From NCBI GenBank assembly GCA_902767065.1, contig CACXFW010000100.1, positions 1 through 7,871 on the forward strand: DNA of 7,871 nucleotides, read 5' to 3'. Below are positions 1-6,231 of the stretch, piece by piece. Every line of letters begins with the position of its first letter. The stretch's first letter is position 1. Position numbers and translations under genes: made by a program. Below the pieces are notes generated by a model, which did not search any database, was not told where the DNA came from, and was given only the letters and a program-made list of their open reading frames with translations. This stretch comes from an uncultured Lachnospiraceae bacterium. GTDB lineage: Bacteria; Bacillota; Clostridia; Lachnospirales; Lachnospiraceae.

Positions 1-91
1 GCTTATCTGGCTGGATCATGAGCAATTCCAGGGGGTGCTGAATAATTACCAAAATAAACTGAGTGGCATCGGAACACGGAGAGGAAACACT

Positions 92-1327
92 ATGGGAGTT
101 TATGAAGAGCTTCAGGCCAGAGGACTGCTTGCACAGCTGACGGACGCAGACAGCATTCGTGAGATGATCAATGCGGGGAAGGCAACTTTTTATATCGGCT
201 TTGACCCGACTGCGGACAGTCTGCATGTGGGTCATTTCATGGCTTTGTGCCTGATGAAGAGACTGCAGATGGCGGGAAACAGGCCAATCGCTCTTCTGGG
301 TGGCGGCACCGGGATGATCGGTGATCCGTCCGGAAGAATGGATTCGCGTCCCATGATGACGGTTGAGACGATCCAGCACAACTGTGACTGCTTCAGGAAG
401 CAGATGAGCCGTTTCATTGAGTTTGGAGACGCACCGGGCCAGGCGATTACAGTAAACAACGCGGACTGGCTTATGGATCTGAATTACATCAATCTGCTCA
501 GGGAGGTCGGAACCTGCTTTACCGTCAACGAGATGCTTGCGGCGAAGGCCTATAAACTGCGCTGGGAGAAGGGCCTTACCTTCTTTGAGTTTAACTACAT
601 GATCATGCAGGCGTATGACTTCTATATGCTCTACAGGAAGTATCATTGCCGGATGCAGTTCGGCGGGGATGACCAGTGGTCCAATATGCTTGCCGGACGT
701 GAGCTGATCCGCAGGAAGATTCCCGGATCAGAATCCGAAGCCATGACCATCACGCTGCTCACAAACTCGGAAGGCAATAAGATGGGAAAGACCGCGAAGG
801 GTGCGGTGTGGCTCGATCCGGACAAGACAAGTCCCTTCGATTTTTATCAGTACTGGCGCAATGTCGGGGATGCGGATGTCATCAAGTGCATGAAGCTTCT
901 GACCTTCCTTCCGCTGGATCAGATTGCGGAATATGAAAAGAAGGAAGGACAGGAGCTGAACGCCGTCAAGGAAGTCCTGGCGTATGAGCTGACCTCCATG
1001 GTTCATGGAGAGGAGGAAGCGAAGAGCGCACAGGAGGGCGCGCGCAAGCTGTTTGCGGCCGGAGGCGCAAATACGGATGATCTGGAGGCTATTGTGCTGG
1101 ATCCGTCCTCTTTCCGGGATGAGTCCATAGACCTGATCGGTGCAATGGTTGCTGCAAAACTTGCGGTCAACCGTTCGGATGCCCGCCGGAATATCGAGCA
1201 GGGAGGCGTTACGGTGGACGAGGTGAAGGTTACGGATGTCCATGCCATCCTTGACAGCGCCAGGCTGAAAAACGGCGGGATTGTCATCCGCAAGGGAAAG
1301 AAAAAGTTCGCGAAGGTCGCTCTGTGA
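92..1327 (+). CDS. tyrS: Tyrosyl-tRNA synthetase (class I, bacterial TyrS type)
   Basis: TyrRS charges tRNA-Tyr with tyrosine using ATP in the cytoplasm; 411 residues is a normal bacterial TyrS length. Visible motifs are the class I HIGH-type signature HVGH at residues 45-48, the glycine-rich GGGTGMIGDPSGR stretch (70-82), a tyrosine-pocket region with MQAYDFYML (172-180) and QFGGDDQWSN (189-198), and the KMSKS-equivalent KMGKT (230-234). The last 60 or so residues read as an S4 RNA-binding domain (SDARRNIEQGGVTVDE, 362-377). I chose the ATG at 92 because GGAGAGG at 78-84 sits 7 bases upstream and the family N-terminus fits. The frame is open to the window edge, and a GTG at 35 would add 19 residues that do not look like TyrRS. 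No convincing promoter is visible in bases 1-91. The next gene is alaS, 183 bases downstream. Identification is very secure. Confidence 0.98.
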   Translation: MGVYEELQARGLLAQLTDADSIREMINAGKATFYIGFDPTADSLHVGHFMALCLMKRLQMAGNRPIALLGGGTGMIGDPSGRMDSRPMMTVETIQHNCDCFRKQMSRFIEFGDAPGQAITVNNADWLMDLNYINLLREVGTCFTVNEMLAAKAYKLRWEKGLTFFEFNYMIMQAYDFYMLYRKYHCRMQFGGDDQWSNMLAGRELIRRKIPGSESEAMTITLLTNSEGNKMGKTAKGAVWLDPDKTSPFDFYQYWRNVGDADVIKCMKLLTFLPLDQIAEYEKKEGQELNAVKEVLAYELTSMVHGEEEAKSAQEGARKLFAAGGANTDDLEAIVLDPSSFRDESIDLIGAMVAAKLAVNRSDARRNIEQGGVTVDEVKVTDVHAILDSARLKNGGIVIRKGKKKFAKVAL

Positions 1328-1459
1328 TGCGTCCGGAATGCATCCGGACATCGCAGTTACTGTGTTCGTGAGGATCAATTGAGGAGCCGGATGACGCTCG
1401 AAAGTATGAGTCCCAGGGGCGAATCAGTTTCGATTACGCGATCGGCATCCGGACGGATC
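1326..1459 (+). promoter_or_regulatory. alaS leader with alternative stem potential
   Basis: This spans most of the spacer between tyrS and alaS. Seen in the sequence: a local hairpin with GTCCGGA (1331-1337) pairing TCCGGAC (1343-1349) around a 5-base loop, extendable by GAT/ATC across a 2-base bulge. The same upstream arm can instead pair with 1445-1459 (GCATCCGGACGGATC), giving about 14 base pairs with one mismatch and one bulge. A further hairpin, GCGAATC (1419-1425) with GATTaCGC (1432-1439), lies inside that long-range stem. No T-tract follows any of these, so they are not classical intrinsic terminators, and no T-box core is seen. The leader could be a regulatory RNA for alaS or chance pairing in a genome rich in ATCCGG words. 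I know of no named riboswitch that it matches. Confidence 0.3.
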
Positions 1460-1488
1460 CTGTCAGTCATAAACTATCGATATATAGA
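1460..1488 (+). promoter_or_regulatory. Weak candidate promoter for alaS
   Basis: CTGTCA (1460-1465) and TATAGA (1483-1488) are separated by 17 bases, each matching the sigma-70 consensus at 4 of 6 positions. A start near 1495 would leave only about 16 bases of leader and place the Shine-Dalgarno at its very 5' end, which argues against it. alaS may simply be read through from tyrS. Confidence 0.2.
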
Positions 1489-1510
1489 GGAGAGAAAGGT
1501 CGATTCCAAT

Positions 1511-4156
1511 ATGAAAAAGTATGGCGTAAATGAACTGCGCAGGATGTACCTTGAGTATTTTGAGAGCAAGGGACATCTGGCGCTTCCGAGCTTTTCGCTC
1601 GTTCCGCACAATGATAAAAGCCTGCTCCTGATCAATGCAGGCATGGCTCCCATGAAGCCCTGGTTCACAGGCGCGGAGACTCCGCCGAGGCGCCGGGTTA
1701 CGACCTGCCAGAAGTGTATCCGTACAGGCGACATTGAGAATGTCGGAAAGACGGCACGCCATGGAACCTTCTTCGAGATGCTGGGGAACTTTTCCTTCGG
1801 AGATTATTTCAAGAAGGAAGCGCTGCACTGGTCCTGGGAGTTTCTCACCGACGTAGTGGGCCTGGATCCGGACCGTCTCTATCCGTCCGTCTACCTGGAG
1901 GACGACGAGGCGTATGAGATCTGGAACAAGGACATCGGGATTCCTGCTGACAGGATCTACCGGTTCGGGAAGGAAGACAATTTCTGGGAGCATGGCGCGG
2001 GCCCGTGCGGTCCCTGCTCCGAGATCTATTATGACCGCGGGGAGAAGTACGGCTGCGGAAAGCCGGACTGCGCGCCTGGCTGCGACTGCGACCGTTACAT
2101 GGAAGTGTGGAACGATGTTTTCACACAGTTTGAAAATGACGGAAAGGGGAATTACACTCCGCTGAAGCAGAAGAACATTGACACCGGAATGGGACTTGAG
2201 CGTCTGGCCGTCGCCTGCCAGGATGTCGATTCCATGTTTGACGTGGACACCATCGTGGCCCTCAGGGACAAGGTCTGTGAGTTTGCGGGAACCACCTACC
2301 ACGCCGATGAGACGCATGATGTGTCGATCCGCAGGATCGTGGACCATATCCGTTCCGCGACCTTTATGATTTCAGACGGAATCATGCCGACCAACGAAGG
2401 ACGGGGCTATGTCCTTCGTCGTCTGATCCGCGGAGCCGCGCGTCACGGAAGGCTTCTTGGGATCGACGGCGCATTTCTCTCAAGGCTGTCGGAAACCGTC
2501 ATCGAGACCTCGAAGGATGGCTACCCGGAGCTTGGCGAGAAGAGCGAATTCATCTTCAAGGTGCTCTCCCAGGAGGAGGAGAACTTCGACCGCACGATCG
2601 ATCAGGGTCTTTCCATCCTGGCAGACCTGGAGAAGAAGATGCTTGAGGCCGGCAGCACTGTCCTTGACGGGCAGGATGCATTTACCCTGTATGACACCTA
2701 TGGATTCCCGCTGGACCTGACGAAGGAGATCCTTGAGGAGAAGGGTTGCAGCGTAGATGAAGAGAAGTTTGCCGCCTGCATGAAGGAGCAGAGGGAGCGG
2801 GCGAGGAAAGCCCGCAAGACCACGAACTACATGGGCGCGGACGCGACCGTGTACGATTCTCTGCCGGTCGATCTGAGCTCGGAGTTTGTCGGATATGATC
2901 ACCTGACGGATGGCGCCGTTATTACGGCCATAGCCGGGGAAACGGAAGTGACGCAGGCGCTGACGGATGGCGAAAAGGGAACGATCATCACGGATAAGAC
3001 CCCATTCTACGCGACGATGGGCGGACAGATCGGCGACCATGGCATCATTGTGGGCCCGGACGGGGAATTCACCGTGGAAGATACGATCCATCTGCGCGGC
3101 GGGAAGATCGGACATGTCGGCAGCGTCACGCGGGGCATGCTCAAGACCGGCGATGCTGTCACTTTGACGGTGGATGAGGCGCTGCGCAGGGCGACAGCCC
3201 GGAACCATTCCGCGACCCATCTGTGCCAGAAGGCGCTGAAGGAGGTGCTCGGAGCGCACGTTGAGCAGAAGGGCTCCTATGTGGATCCCTGGAGGCTCAG
3301 ATTCGACTTCTCCCATTTCCAGGCTATGACGGCGGAGGAGATCCGGGAGGTTGAGGAGATCGTAAATGAAAAGATCGAGGAGTCTCTTCCGGTGGTTACG
3401 GAAGTCATGACGCTCGACGCGGCGAAAAAGAGCGGGGCGATGGCTCTGTTTGATGAGAAATACGGTGAGAAGGTGCGCGTCGTCGGGATGGGAGAATTCT
3501 CGAAGGAGCTGTGCGGCGGAACCCATGTGGAGAACACTTCGCAGATCAAGAACTTCAAGATCCTCTCTGAGGCCGGCGTTGCGGCGGGCGTACGCAGAAT
3601 TGAGGCGCTGACCGGCGAGAACGTGATCCGTTATTATCAGGAGATGGAGCAGGAGGTCATTGCGGCAGCGTCCATGCTCAGATCTTCCCGGAGTGACCTT
3701 ATCGATAAGATCGCTTCCCTGCAGTCGGAGCTGAAGGAGGCGCATGCGCAGATCGAGTCCCTGAAGAGCGAGGCCGCGAAAAGCGCAATGGGCGACGTCA
3801 CGCAGGATGTGAAGGAGATTGGCGGCATCAGGTTCGTCGCTTCCCGGATGGAAGGGGTGGATGCCGGATCCTTAAGGGAACTGGGAGATAACCTGAAAGA
3901 GAAGCTTGGAGAGTGCGTGATCGTCCTTGCCTCTGTCAGTGACGGGAAGGTTCAGCTGATGGCGACTGCGACGGACGGTGCCATGAAGAAGGGCGCACAT
4001 GCGGGCAACCTGATCAAAGGCATCGCGAAGCTGGTCGGAGGCGGCGGAGGCGGCCGTCCGAACATGGCGATGGCAGGCGGAAAGGATGCCGGCGGAGTCG
4101 GCGCGGCCCTTGAGGAGGCGGCAAAGGTGCTGGCAGCGCAGATTTCTGAAAAATAA
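1511..4156 (+). CDS. alaS: Alanyl-tRNA synthetase
   Basis: AlaRS charges tRNA-Ala and clears mischarged Ser/Gly-tRNA-Ala. The 881 residues match the usual 870-890. Domains in order: class II catalytic core (about 1-240, with FFEMLGNFSFGDYF at 87-100, GAGPCGPCSEIYYD at 162-175 and GMGLERL at 226-232), tRNA-recognition helices (about 240-455), the editing domain with TPFYATMGGQIGDHG (497-511) and zinc ligands HSATH (H566, H570) plus C668 and H672 in CGGTH, a coiled segment (about 705-757), and the C-terminal DHHA1/C-Ala domain with LVGGGGGGRPNMA (841-853). A cysteine cluster C182, C187, C191, C193 sits in the core. I chose ATG 1511 because MKKYGVNELRRMYLEYF is the canonical N-terminus and AAAGG lies at 1495-1499. 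The frame is open further upstream, and an ATG at 1391 with GAGGAG before it is an in-frame alternative adding 40 residues. Confidence 0.98.
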   Translation: MKKYGVNELRRMYLEYFESKGHLALPSFSLVPHNDKSLLLINAGMAPMKPWFTGAETPPRRRVTTCQKCIRTGDIENVGKTARHGTFFEMLGNFSFGDYFKKEALHWSWEFLTDVVGLDPDRLYPSVYLEDDEAYEIWNKDIGIPADRIYRFGKEDNFWEHGAGPCGPCSEIYYDRGEKYGCGKPDCAPGCDCDRYMEVWNDVFTQFENDGKGNYTPLKQKNIDTGMGLERLAVACQDVDSMFDVDTIVALRDKVCEFAGTTYHADETHDVSIRRIVDHIRSATFMISDGIMPTNEGRGYVLRRLIRGAARHGRLLGIDGAFLSRLSETVIETSKDGYPELGEKSEFIFKVLSQEEENFDRTIDQGLSILADLEKKMLEAGSTVLDGQDAFTLYDTYGFPLDLTKEILEEKGCSVDEEKFAACMKEQRERARKARKTTNYMGADATVYDSLPVDLSSEFVGYDHLTDGAVITAIAGETEVTQALTDGEKGTIITDKTPFYATMGGQIGDHGIIVGPDGEFTVEDTIHLRGGKIGHVGSVTRGMLKTGDAVTLTVDEALRRATARNHSATHLCQKALKEVLGAHVEQKGSYVDPWRLRFDFSHFQAMTAEEIREVEEIVNEKIEESLPVVTEVMTLDAAKKSGAMALFDEKYGEKVRVVGMGEFSKELCGGTHVENTSQIKNFKILSEAGVAAGVRRIEALTGENVIRYYQEMEQEVIAAASMLRSSRSDLIDKIASLQSELKEAHAQIESLKSEAAKSAMGDVTQDVKEIGGIRFVASRMEGVDAGSLRELGDNLKEKLGECVIVLASVSDGKVQLMATATDGAMKKGAHAGNLIKGIAKLVGGGGGGRPNMAMAGGKDAGGVGAALEEAAKVLAAQISEK

Positions 4157-4157
4157 A

Positions 4158-4187
4158 TTGACTCTGCCAGCCTGAAAGTGATATACT
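4158..4187 (+). promoter_or_regulatory. Sigma-70/SigA-type promoter for rpsU
   Basis: TTGACT (-35, 4158-4163) and TATACT (-10, 4182-4187) are 18 bases apart, with an extended -10 TG at 4179-4180. Both hexamers match consensus at 5 of 6 positions. The -35 box starts one base after the alaS stop codon. Transcription would begin near 4194, giving rpsU a leader of about 60 bases and making it independent of the synthetase genes. Confidence 0.75.
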
Positions 4188-4210
4188 TGACAAAGTGCAG
4201 AAAACCCGTA

Positions 4211-4236
4211 CAGTTGGTGTGCACAATTCACAACTG
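4211..4236 (+). promoter_or_regulatory. rpsU leader hairpin next to the ribosome binding site
   Basis: CAGTTG (4211-4216) pairs perfectly with CAACTG (4231-4236), and TG/CA extends the stem by two pairs past a single bulged G at 4217. The loop is 9 bases. The last base of the 3' arm is the first G of the Shine-Dalgarno tract. An 8-base palindrome, TGTGCACA (4218-4225), overlaps the upper part. The position suits control of S21 synthesis, but that role is inference. Confidence 0.4.
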
Positions 4237-4255
4237 GAGGGAGGGGAATGTAGGA
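4236..4255 (+). promoter_or_regulatory. Extended Shine-Dalgarno tract with AUG-UAG start-stop
   Basis: GGAGGGAGGGG (4236-4246) offers two overlapping purine cores before rpsU. Downstream there are two ATGs. The first, at 4248, is followed at once by TAG (4251-4253), forming a one-codon start-stop. The second, at 4256, begins rpsU. The first core is best spaced for the start-stop and the second core (9 bases) for rpsU. Confidence 0.6.
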
Positions 4256-4432
4256 ATGTCAAACGTAATTGTTCGTGAAAACGAGTCTCTGGACAGTGCG
4301 CTGCGCCGCTTCAAGAGAAGCTGTGCGAAGGCCGGTATCCAGCAGGAGATTCGCAAGAGAGAGCATTATGAGAAGCCGTCCGTCAGACGCAAGAAAAAGT
4401 CTGAGGCAGCTCGTAAGCGCAAGTATAACTGA
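4256..4432 (+). CDS. rpsU: 30S ribosomal protein S21 (bS21)
   Basis: S21 is a small basic protein of the 30S subunit that sits near the 3' end of 16S rRNA, close to where the mRNA Shine-Dalgarno helix forms. The 58 residues are the usual length for this phylum. The family pattern is plain: [19 protein letters not shown] at the N-terminus, a [23 protein letters not shown] middle in two overlapping parts (20-35 and 30-43), and a lysine/arginine-rich tail ([16 protein letters not shown], 43-58). The start at 4256 is fixed by this N-terminus and by the strong purine tract ending 9 bases upstream; the open frame to 4178 is leader. The gene has its own promoter and is followed by a terminator hairpin, so it appears to be a single-gene unit between alaS and the scpAB operon. 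Confidence 0.97.
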   Translation: MSNVIVRENESLDSALRRFKRSCAKAGIQQEIRKREHYEKPSVRRKKKSEAARKRKYN

Positions 4433-4447
4433 TTCAGCGGAATTGGT

Positions 4448-4476
4448 ATGCCCCCGGCCGAAGCGGCCGGGGGCAT
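4448..4476 (+). terminator. Terminator hairpin after rpsU
   Basis: ATGCCCCCGGCCG (4448-4460) and CGGCCGGGGGCAT (4464-4476) form a perfect 13-base-pair stem closed by an AAG loop, beginning 15 bases after the rpsU stop. The following bases, CTTCATCC, are a poor T-tract. The stem is strong enough that termination is likely, but reduced efficiency or a role in stabilising the rpsU transcript's 3' end is possible. Confidence 0.78.
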
Positions 4477-4515
4477 CTTCATCCGGAGGGCATCGCTCTT
4501 TCAGAGGGCGGATTC

Positions 4516-4534
4516 GGCAGCCGTACAGGCAGCC
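4516..4534 (+). repeat. Two copies of GGCAGCC, 12-base pitch
   Basis: GGCAGCC occurs at 4516-4522 and 4528-4534, just upstream of an AT-rich stretch before the phosphoesterase gene. The rest of 4477-4548 shows only a weak hairpin (about 4494-4510) and a TATAAA at 4538-4543 with no good -35 box at standard spacing. The repeat could be a regulator half-site pair or chance. Confidence 0.3.
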
Positions 4535-4548
4535 AGATATAAACATAG

Positions 4549-4584
4549 GTTTATAGATGAGAAAACATGTGTTTTTAGATGAGA
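4549..4584 (+). repeat. 14-base direct repeat spanning the phosphoesterase start
   Basis: GTTTATAGATGAGA (4549-4562) and GTTTTTAGATGAGA (4571-4584) match at 13 of 14 positions with a 22-base pitch, about two DNA turns. Between them AAAACA (4562-4567) and TGTTTT (4570-4575) form an inverted repeat with a 2-base spacer. The second copy includes the proposed ATG at 4579. The arrangement resembles an operator or a small local duplication. Confidence 0.5.
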
Positions 4585-5391
4585 GCCATGGGTACGATCA
4601 GACGTTCACACTATCAAATCAGGCAGCGCGCAAGGAAGGGGCAGGCGCCGGGATCTGCCCGGATTGCGGTTCTGGCGGATCTTCACAATCGTGTCTATCA
4701 CTGTGATGTACCGACACTGATCCGTGCGATACAGGAGGAAAACTGCGACGCGGTGCTTTCCGCAGGAGATCTGGTCGTCATGAAGGGCGATCTGTTCGCG
4801 ACGGATCAGGCAATCCGGCTTTGTTCAGAACTTGCCCGTATGATGCCGGTCTTTCTTGCGAACGGGAACCATGAGACGAGGATGGAACGGCTCCACGCTG
4901 CTAAGTACCGAAGGTATGAGGAAGCGTTGAAGGAGAGCGGGGTCATTTGCCTGCATAATACATGCATGGCGGCTGTGCTGAAGGACCTTCCGGTCTGTAT
5001 TGCCGGCCTTGAGCTGGACCGCCGCTATTTCCGGAATAAATTTCATAAGGATCTGTATGTGGAGGAGATCCGGGAGCGGATCGGCCCCGGCAGACCGGAC
5101 CGGTTCCAGATTCTTCTGGCGCATCATCCGAAGTACTTTCCGGTGTATGCGAAGTGGGGAGCGGATCTGACACTGTCCGGACATCTGCACGGCGGGATTG
5201 TAAGGCTTCCCTGGCTGGGAGGCGTGATCAGTCCGGATCCGGAGCTGTTCCCGCACTATGATCGCGGCCTTTATGAGGAAGGGGAGGCAAGAATGATCGT
5301 CAGCGCGGGACTCGGCACGCATACGATCAATTTCAGACTGAACAATCCCGCGGAGCTTGTGATCGCTGATATTACTGTGGAGCATGAATGA
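4579..5391 (+). CDS. YkuE-like calcineurin-type metallophosphoesterase
   Basis: This is a two-metal phosphoesterase of 270 residues. The metal-binding motifs appear in order: ADLHN (D34, H36), AGDLV (D64), NGNHE (N97, H98), LAHHP (H182) and SGHLHGG (H202, H204). These place it with the YkuE/YaeI-like group. The physiological substrate cannot be read from sequence. The N-terminus (residues 8-20) is basic and includes RR, but there is no hydrophobic stretch after it, so I see no Tat or Sec signal and expect a cytoplasmic enzyme, unlike exported YkuE of Bacillus subtilis. The start is uncertain: the frame is stopped by TAG directly before ATG 4579, and neither this ATG nor ATG 4588 has a clear Shine-Dalgarno. 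The stop overlaps the scpA start by 4 bases (ATGA), implying co-translation with scpA. Confidence 0.9.
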   Translation: MRAMGTIRRSHYQIRQRARKGQAPGSARIAVLADLHNRVYHCDVPTLIRAIQEENCDAVLSAGDLVVMKGDLFATDQAIRLCSELARMMPVFLANGNHETRMERLHAAKYRRYEEALKESGVICLHNTCMAAVLKDLPVCIAGLELDRRYFRNKFHKDLYVEEIRERIGPGRPDRFQILLAHHPKYFPVYAKWGADLTLSGHLHGGIVRLPWLGGVISPDPELFPHYDRGLYEEGEARMIVSAGLGTHTINFRLNNPAELVIADITVEHE

Positions 5392-6227
5392 TGGCAATGG
5401 AACTGAAGCTTCAGGCGTTCGAAGGTCCTCTGGATCTCCTTCTTCACCTGATCGAAAAGAATAAGGTGAGCATCTACGATATCCCGATCGCGCTGATTAC
5501 GCAGCAGTATATGGAATACATCAACGCCATGACAGAAACTTCTATGGCAATGAACGTCATGAGTGAATTTCTTGTGATGGCTGCGACGCTTCTGGATATC
5601 AAGTCCAGGATGCTGCTTCCCGCCGAGAAGGACGAGGAAGGGGAAGAGATCGATCCGAGGGAGGAACTGGTCAGGCAGCTTCTGGAGTACAAGACTTACA
5701 AGTATATGTCCTTTGAGCTGAGGGAGCTGGAGACACAGGCGCAGAATGTCTGGTACCGCCGTCCGTCGATTCCGCGGCAGGTGCAGCAGTACAAAGAGCC
5801 GGTTGATCCGGATGCGGTGCTGGATAAGGCGGGCGTGACGCTCCCGGGACTGTACCGGATCTACCAGGAGGTAATGAAGCGCAGGGAGGATCTGAAGGAT
5901 CCGATCCGCGCCGGCTTCGGGAGGATCGAAAAGCAGGAGATCGACGCGCAGGAAGCCATGCAGTTCGTGGAACGCTATATCATGAACCGCCGCAGATGTA
6001 CCTTCCGTTCCCTTCTGATGCTGCGGGAGGGACGGATGTATACCGTAGTCACCTTCCTGACGATTCTGGAGCTGATGAAGCGGGGACATGTCTATGTGAC
6101 GCAGGAGGAGAACTTCGGAGAGATCTGTATCGAAGCAAATGATCCTTCCCAGTGGATTGATGACGATGGCAATGATATGATGAGTGACTGGTCGGAGGAT
6201 TCTGATCAGACGGAAGGGGATGAGTGA
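5388..6227 (+). CDS. scpA: Segregation and condensation protein A (kleisin)
   Basis: ScpA is the kleisin that bridges the two heads of the SMC dimer and, with ScpB, forms bacterial condensin for chromosome compaction and segregation. The N-terminal signature FEGPLDLLLHLIEKNK (11-26), followed by the VSIYDIPI stretch (27-34), is diagnostic and belongs to the SMC-neck-binding helical domain. A charged linker follows (about 80-95). The C-terminal winged helix that contacts the SMC head covers about 190-250 (VVTFLTILELMKRGHVYVTQ, 220-239). The protein is 279 residues, a little longer than usual because of an acidic tail (about 258-279, many D and E). The start could be ATG 5388 or ATG 5391; GGAG at 5379-5382 is 5 or 8 bases away, so 5391 is as likely and removes one Met. 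It overlaps the phosphoesterase and ends 4 bases before scpB. Confidence 0.97.
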   Translation: MMAMELKLQAFEGPLDLLLHLIEKNKVSIYDIPIALITQQYMEYINAMTETSMAMNVMSEFLVMAATLLDIKSRMLLPAEKDEEGEEIDPREELVRQLLEYKTYKYMSFELRELETQAQNVWYRRPSIPRQVQQYKEPVDPDAVLDKAGVTLPGLYRIYQEVMKRREDLKDPIRAGFGRIEKQEIDAQEAMQFVERYIMNRRRCTFRSLLMLREGRMYTVVTFLTILELMKRGHVYVTQEENFGEICIEANDPSQWIDDDGNDMMSDWSEDSDQTEGDE

Positions 6228-6231
6228 TCGG

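Noticed and set aside
50..76. T-box-like words (AAACTGAGTGGCATCGG) upstream of tyrS
   Set aside because: The core deviates from the T-box consensus at several positions, the TGGC would not fit the A discriminator expected for tRNA-Tyr, and no terminator with T-run separates it from the start codon.
1331..1349. Hairpin just after tyrS as an intrinsic terminator
   Set aside because: Only 7 pairs and followed by ATCGCAG, with no T-tract.
728..1378. Minus-strand open frame of 216 codons opposite tyrS
   Set aside because: Shadow of tyrS codon usage; no protein family resemblance.
2480..3745. Long minus-strand open frame of 421 codons opposite alaS
   Set aside because: It mirrors a certain gene, has no recognisable domain, and such antisense frames are expected with GC-rich third positions.
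4557..4713. Plus-strand frame beginning at the ATG in the first copy of the 14-base repeat
   Set aside because: About 49 codons overlapping the phosphoesterase out of frame, with no Shine-Dalgarno and no family resemblance.
5271..6089. Minus-strand open frame of 272 codons opposite scpA
   Set aside because: His- and Leu-rich low-quality translation typical of an antisense shadow; scpA on the other strand is certain.
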